From positions 124,001 through 188,000 of the forward strand of contig WHUX01000055.1 in NCBI GenBank assembly GCA_015179025.1: DNA of 64,000 nucleotides, written 5' to 3'. Below are positions 58,841 through 64,000 of this stretch, piece by piece. This DNA is from Terfezia claveryi (Eukaryota > Ascomycota > Pezizomycetes > Pezizales > Pezizaceae). How positions within the stretch are numbered: the stretch's first letter is position 1; every line of letters starts with the position of its first letter. The position numbers and the translations under genes were made by a program. The notes beneath the pieces were generated by a model. It saw only the letters and a list, made by a program, of their open reading frames with translations, searched no databases and had not been told where the DNA came from.

Positions 58841-60874
58841 CTAATGTCTGGCCCTCTTTGGCACCTTCTCCCCCCCACCCCTCTCTCTGAAGCTGCCAAC
58901 TCTGTCTCGCTTCCTCACCGGCGACCCCTGTTCCTCTTGCGCCTCCTCTTTCATATACCCACCCCAATGAGTCTTCCCTTTACCCCCACTTTTCCCCCCA
59001 ATCCCACCTCCTCCATGCCCACTCCCGCCAACAGCTCCATACCCGCCCCCACCAATATCATTCTTCACTTTCCTCCCCGCCTCTATCGCCGCCTTTCTCT
59101 TCCCCTTCCTTCCCCCCTTGCCACCACCACCACCACCACCCCCCTCCTCATCATCATCCTCTCCATCCCCCCCAAGGTCCTTAACCAACTCCCACGCCCA
59201 CGGAAACCAATTCCTAACCACATCCTCATACTCACCCTCGGCATACACCCCTACTGGTGGTGGCTCAATAACATCTCTTCCCCACGGATGACTAGACGCA
59301 GCTACATGCCCCTCCCCCAACAACTTCCCACTCCCAACCGCACTAGGGTGAATATGACTAACCTCTTCCTTGCCCCTAACGACCCTATACCCTGCCATCG
59401 TCGTAACCCACTCTCTACTTTCCCCCTCTTCGGCATCGTCTGCATCCAGCAGCTCCATCCTCACCGATTCCCATTCATACCCCAGAAACGTCACTGACCA
59501 AGGTACCTGCCTCCCTCCCCTTCTATCTCTCTCAACGTCAACCTTTGACGCCTCCAAATCCCAATTGAGCCTACTCGGCTTATTCTGTTGCTCTCTCAAC
59601 GGGAAAGGCTGATTCTTCTCCGGCACATAAATCCTATAAAACCCCAGATCCGTAAACGCAATACATTCTGTTCCCGCAAGGAGGACCTCTAGCGGGACAT
59701 CTACGTCGACGAATTCATCCGGGCGGCCGACGATACTGTGTTTGATGGGAGAGTTTGCGCGGGCACGGTCGATGCCATCGATGACAGTTCCTAGATCTAT
59801 GATTCCGCCCAGTAACTTCCTCTGCTCCTTCTCCAAACTCCATTCCTCCACTGCTGCTGCGTTGGGTGGGTTTGATGCTCTGTCTTTTGAGCTTGGGGTG
59901 ATGGATGCAGGAGGACCAGGTGGCGCTGGTATCTTGTCCGTACCACTCCTTTCCCTCTGCTTCGTAAACTTGCCTAGCCGGTTCCTTTGCGGCCGGGGGT
60001 GCACGGCCTTCCCCTTCCCAATCCAACTCAACCTCCTCGCAATCATCGGGACGGCGTTAGGCAAGCCACAAGTGGCCATGACCTCGCTGATGCCCTGATG
60101 TATAAGCGACTCTTTGTCGAGAATAGGCATCCAGTTGCGTGTCGGCGAGGTGAGGAGACTGATGGGGTAGCCGTAGATAACGGTTTTTTGCTTTGAGAGC
60201 TCGCGGGCGGTACGGATTTCGGGGGGGAAGTGTTGGTGGTCGGAGTCGTAGTCGGAGAGTGAGGCGGGGTGGTGGGGAGAGAGAGGCAGAGGAGGTTGGG
60301 AGCGGGGTGGGGTGGTGGGTTCATTTTGTTTGTTGTGGTGTCTTTGGGGTCGAGGCACTAAAGGTGGGCCGGGAGCAATCGTGATAGTCCCACCGTCATA
60401 CTCGTTATAATCATCGTTATCGTCATCCAAATCCTCATGCTTCCCCTCCTCATCACCCTCCTCGGCTGCATCGGCCAGGCTCTGCTCCCTCTCCCTCCAA
60501 ACTTGTACTAGCTGCACATGCTCAGCGACCTTCTTCTTATGACTCTTTGTACCCTCACTTTCCCTCACCTTCCGTTTATGTGACCTCGCTGGTGTGGACG
60601 GCCGGCCATGGCCATGGTGGCTATCCGGCGACCCAGGCCCCTCCCCTAGATCTGGCCCGGGCCCATCAGGCCCCACGGCCTTCTGGTACGCTCTGTTGCG
60701 GGTTTTCCTGACTGCACCATCGAGATGCGCGAATTGGGCGAAGGTCGGTGATATCCGGCCTTTCTCGCTCGAGGCCTCAGGCATTGAGGTGGTAGTTGTT
60801 AGGATGCTGGAGTGGCCGTCGGTGTGGCAGGTGGCTTGGGGGTGGAGCACGTGGCCGTTAGAGTTGCGGTGCAT
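58841..60874 (-). CDS. Unrecognised conserved-looking nuclear-type protein
   Basis: One exon gives 677 residues from the first ATG in frame; the frame is open further upstream without an ATG, so an earlier exon is possible. Seen in order: ISPTFAQFAHLDGAVRKTRN near residues 43-62, a basic cluster (SHKRKVRESEGTKSHKKKV, about 100-120, likely nuclear signal), an acidic run (DLDDDNDDYNEYDGG), then the most protein-like block TVIYGYPISLLTSPTRNWMP with EVMATCGLPNAVPMIARR (about 230-285), then EEWSLEKEQRKLLGGIIDLG, FVDVDVPLEVLLAGTECIAF, and VTFLGYEWESVRMELLDADD. The last 110 residues are poly-Gly and Lys/Arg-rich. I do not recognise a family. It is divergent from the alcohol oxidase gene. Confidence 0.72.
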   Translation of the reverse strand: MHRNSNGHVLHPQATCHTDGHSSILTTTTSMPEASSEKGRISPTFAQFAHLDGAVRKTRNRAYQKAVGPDGPGPDLGEGPGSPDSHHGHGRPSTPARSHKRKVRESEGTKSHKKKVAEHVQLVQVWREREQSLADAAEEGDEEGKHEDLDDDNDDYNEYDGGTITIAPGPPLVPRPQRHHNKQNEPTTPPRSQPPLPLSPHHPASLSDYDSDHQHFPPEIRTARELSKQKTVIYGYPISLLTSPTRNWMPILDKESLIHQGISEVMATCGLPNAVPMIARRLSWIGKGKAVHPRPQRNRLGKFTKQRERSGTDKIPAPPGPPASITPSSKDRASNPPNAAAVEEWSLEKEQRKLLGGIIDLGTVIDGIDRARANSPIKHSIVGRPDEFVDVDVPLEVLLAGTECIAFTDLGFYRIYVPEKNQPFPLREQQNKPSRLNWDLEASKVDVERDRRGGRQVPWSVTFLGYEWESVRMELLDADDAEEGESREWVTTMAGYRVVRGKEEVSHIHPSAVGSGKLLGEGHVAASSHPWGRDVIEPPPVGVYAEGEYEDVVRNWFPWAWELVKDLGGDGEDDDEEGGGGGGGGKGGRKGKRKAAIEAGRKVKNDIGGGGYGAVGGSGHGGGGIGGKSGGKGKTHWGGYMKEEAQEEQGSPVRKRDRVGSFRERGGGEKVPKRARH

Positions 60875-62441
60875 GCTGATAGTGGAAGGCGGGGTCCGTA
60901 GAGGGGAAGGAATGGCTTCGAGTTGGGAGGACAGTAGTCTGATTGGTGGGGGAGAGAGGGGGACGTAGGGTAGGGGGACGCCAATGGTTGGAGCAGCCTT
61001 GGTAGTGCAGGGCAGTTTTGGAGACGTGCTCGTAGTGGCTGTGGTTGTGGTCAAGAACAGGTGGCAGCAGGATTAGCGAGCAGCCGAAAAGCGTATGTAG
61101 TTGGACACCTGTACTCCATCTGCTCAGCACGGTGGGACACGTTGAAGCTGAAGCGAAGCCGAGCGAGCACATTGAACCGAGCAAAGTAGACACGACAGAG
61201 AGAGGGGGGATACATGGAGGAGAGGGGGGGGGCGGGGCCCACGTGGGTTTGGGTGGTGTAGCTGTTTTGGCTTGAGCGCTTGGCGGGGAGGCTTTTTTTG
61301 TTTCTTCACACAGTACAGGCAACCCGACACGCCCTTCAGCCTGGAAGCAGTGGAGGGCCATCCATACATGCAGCCGCCAGTCTCTCGTGGGGGACCAGTG
61401 GTGCATGAGGCCTTCTATTGAATCAAGCAAGATGTCTTTGCAGGCTGAGGTGGGGAGCACCACGACGGCTCTCCGTCTCTGTTTTTCTTGAATATTGGGG
61501 GGGGATTCATTTCACTTTCCAATTGGGGGGGGGGGTTCTTTTCTTTTCATTTTTATTTTTTTATTTTTATTTTTATTTTTATTTTTATTTTTATTTTTAT
61601 TTTTATTTTCTATTCTATTCTCTTTTCTTGTTGTTTATATAGTAAAACATATATCACCCGGCAGGTACTGTAGGTATTGCACGATCAAACATCACAAGAT
61701 AAACATCACAATATATCATACTCCGTTCTCCACCACCATAGCAACTCATCACCGCTCCGCACTTTACAGTATTCGCTTAGCAAAGGCAGGTACAATAATA
61801 TGCTAAGTACTTAAGGTACTTAAGGTACTGTACTGTACTTTACATACGGTGCGGTGCGTACTGCCGGCATGAAACCGGCCGTTACAGTCACAATCTGCAC
61901 AGGAAAATGCCGCCCCCGCCGACCCGAACGCGGACACGGGGAATTGCGTGCGCTGGGCTCAAATATTCGCATGGGCCATTTCTATATTTCTATATTTCTA
62001 TCTCTATTTGTATTTGTATCTGTATTTGTATTTGTATTTGCGGTGGCAGTTCGTTGCTCAATCTATCGCCTGTTCTAACAGGGCCAAGCAACAAGGGGGG
62101 TCGAAGGGCTGACGATGAGTCAGGCATCGCCGTCGGCAGCATCCCCCTCCCCTAGTCTCGATCCCCTCCCCCTTCCGCACCCCCTCCCAAACAAACGCCC
62201 CCGTTAACTGATGAGGACGAGGTTTCACATGTTGTGGAGGCGCTCATTGTGTAACACCCCGTCTCTATTTGGGGTGCGATCTTCCAACGGCCCACACCGG
62301 GTATGCCGGTGTCTGGGACTTGGCCTGTGGGGCTGATATTCTCGTTTAATACAGCTGCATCCCACCCCTTTCCTCCTCGAGTTCTTCTGCTCTTCATTAT
62401 CGCCCCGCGATACAGCCCCTTACATATCATCCCCCAATACC
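60875..62441. promoter_or_regulatory. Divergent region between the unrecognised gene and the alcohol oxidase gene
   Basis: It contains the two promoters. An ATTTTT tandem runs at 61549-61610, and a TATTTC/TATTTG tandem at 61980-62040. Short TACTTAAGGTAC-like palindromes lie near 61805-61830. The ORF-like frames here come from the repeats. Confidence 0.4.
61549..61610. repeat. ATTTTT tandem repeat
   Basis: About ten units of ATTTTT follow a G-run and a TTCTTTTC stretch. Confidence 0.85.
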
Positions 62442-64000
62442 ATGGCGGAACAAGTCGCACGGCAAGCATTCACCCCCACGCAATGGCGGACCTTCATGGC
62501 GATTGCAGACACAATCTTCCCGGCGCAAACCCCAGAGCAAGTCGAAGAGATCCTCGCGGCGCTGCCCCAGGGCCAGGGGAATAAGCCTGCTATCGAACAC
62601 TTCCTCGCAAGGAGCGCTTCAGACTGCCGGGAGTTTGCAGATGCATTAGATGACGTTTTTGCGCATAAGATTCCGAGTGATGCGGTGGTCAAGATTAGGA
62701 TGGTGTTGGACTTGTTGGAGTGAGTACAGGCAGTACATCGTCTTCTTGCTCTTGATGTTCTCCCAATCCCTACACAACAGCAATCAATAGGTTCTTTGCT
62801 AACGCTACTTTTCTCCCTTCCCACAGCGGAGGAATATTCACCTTCCTCCTCACCCGCAGTTTCACTGGCTTCAGCCGCCTCCCCCTCTCCACGCGCACCA
62901 CCATCCTCCAAAACTGGTCCCAGTCATGGCTCGGCACCCTCCGCACCCTCCACCGCCAGCTACAGCTAATCTACTCCAATACAATGCTCAAAGCCAACCC
63001 CGTCCTCATCTCCGCCCTCGAATACCCCGAGTTCCCACCCGCATACACCCCACAAGAAAATGACCCTCTACACCCATCCTGCGCTACCTCCGCACCGCCG
63101 TTTCACAAGCCCAACTTCCACGTTCTCGAAGACCCCTCCTCCTCTGGTAATGACCAGGATGTGATCGAGCTTAAATCCGACATCGTCATTGTCGGCTCCG
63201 GCGCAGGCGGGGGTGTCTGCGCAGCTAGACTTGCTCGGGAACTCTGTCCACTTGGATTCACAGTGACTATCCTCGAAAAAGCCGGCTTCTTTTCCCCTGA
63301 AAATATGCCCCTCCCCCAAATTCCCCTCGCTCAAATCAGCCACGACAACTCTGGCGCCATATCTACCAGGGACGGGCAGGGGCTGTGCGTAGCCGGTACA
63401 ACCTGGGGTGGTGGCACAACCATAAACTGGGGAATCTCACTCGAACTGGAACCCCCCATCACCCACGAGTGGAGCAGTAAATACGGACTCAAGGGTGTGT
63501 TGGAGGGCAGGGATTACCAAGACTGCCAGAAGCATGTAAGGGAGAGAATGGGCGTGACGGCACCGGAGGAACGGCATTTTAATAAGGCGAATAGGGTAAT
63601 TTGGGAGGGGGCAAAGAAGGTTGGATTGGATCCTGCACCGCTGCCGCAGAATTGTGGGGGGAGGATGGACGAACATGTGAAGTGTAGTCACTGTAGTAGT
63701 GGGTGCCGGAGCGGGTGTAAGCAGGGGACTGCGAATTCATTCCTGGTGGACGCGGAGAAGGCGGGGGCGAAATGTATTTCGGGGGTGGAGATCACAAACA
63801 TCATCTGGTCTCCTGAATCTACCTCCGAGAAAATCTGCGCAGGGGTAGAAGGATGGATCGTTAACCCCCCTTCCATGAACCCCAGCTCCTCCACCTCGCC
63901 AACGAAACCGAAACGCAAATTCCGCCTCCTCTCCCCCCGTGTAGTCCTCTCCACCGGCGCCCTCCGCACCCCGACCATCCTCCAATCATCCTCCCTCACC
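62442..64000 (+). CDS. FAO1: Long-chain fatty alcohol oxidase (GMC oxidoreductase), 3' end outside window
   Basis: Exons seen are 62442-62719 and 62827 to the window end, about 484 residues of a family usually 700-750 long. The N-terminus (FTPTQWRTFMAIADTIFPA) and LTRSFTGFSRLPLSTRTTIL are typical of fungal FAO. The FAD-binding signature SDIVIVGSGAGGGVCAARLA starts near residue 210, and GTTWGGGTTINWG follows, as in this family. A Cys-rich piece (HCSSGCRSGCKQG) and VVLSTGALRTP follow. Known reaction: oxidises long-chain alcohols to aldehydes with O2, giving H2O2, in peroxisomal or ER-associated omega-oxidation. The intron splits an Asp codon and has standard GTGAGT/CACAG sites. The catalytic His region is beyond the window. 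Confidence 0.94.

Overview
This is nuclear DNA of a filamentous ascomycete (Pezizomycotina). Genes carry short spliceosomal introns, mostly 50-190 bp, with GT-AG ends and GCTAAC/CTGAC-like branch sites. The gene set is fungal: PAS kinase, Msg5-type phosphatase, Gid4, Hut1, Nse3, Msl5/BBP, fatty alcohol oxidase and DUF7918 proteins. Gene density is low, about 16 genes in 64 kb, with gene-free stretches of 4-6.6 kb full of homopolymer and C/T-rich runs. That fits a genome with large intergenic regions, possibly Pezizomycetes-like, but lineage is a guess. No rRNA, CRISPR or intact tRNA was seen.

Layout. 0.3-3.9 kb: PAS-domain kinase (+). 3.9-10.5 kb: gene-free. 10.5-12.9 kb: Msg5-like MAP-kinase phosphatase (+). 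14.0-15.8 kb: RecA/Rad51-family paralogue with a long acidic insertion (+). 16.3-16.5 kb: a TA-flanked foldback element, then an uncertain small gene. 19.1-20.6 kb: galactonate dehydratase (-). 24.6-26.6 kb: Gid4-like substrate receptor (+). 27.3-28.4 kb: Hut1-like nucleotide-sugar transporter (+), convergent with NSE3 (29.1-30.4 kb, -). 31.0-32.1 kb: DUF7918 protein A (+), head-to-head with NSE3. 32.8-33.5 kb: TMEM205-like membrane protein (+). 38.6-41.4 kb: 900-residue conserved protein with a probable frameshift near its end (+). 45.9-48.2 kb: branchpoint-bridging protein MSL5 (-), head-to-head with DUF7918 protein B (49.1-50.5 kb, +). 51.1-56.1 kb: accessory stretch with a broken CFEM-like secreted protein gene, a direct-repeat pair, a tRNA-derived SINE with perfect target-site duplications, and a TA-flanked inverted-repeat element. 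56.2-57.6 kb: DUF7918 protein C (+). 58.8-60.9 kb: unrecognised nuclear-type protein (-). 62.4 kb to the end: long-chain alcohol oxidase (+), cut by the window.

Most genes are unrelated housekeeping or signalling genes, as is usual for a fungal chromosome. The unusual content is the three intact DUF7918 paralogues. They share a first-intron position and phase, and they end in tails that look like SUMO-attachment and/or SUMO-binding motifs. Two of them are divergently paired with nuclear genes (NSE3, MSL5). The two with the fuller intron set flank the repeat-rich 51-56 kb stretch. Exon coordinates were worked out by hand from frame, splice consensus and family alignment, so individual boundaries may be off where noted.
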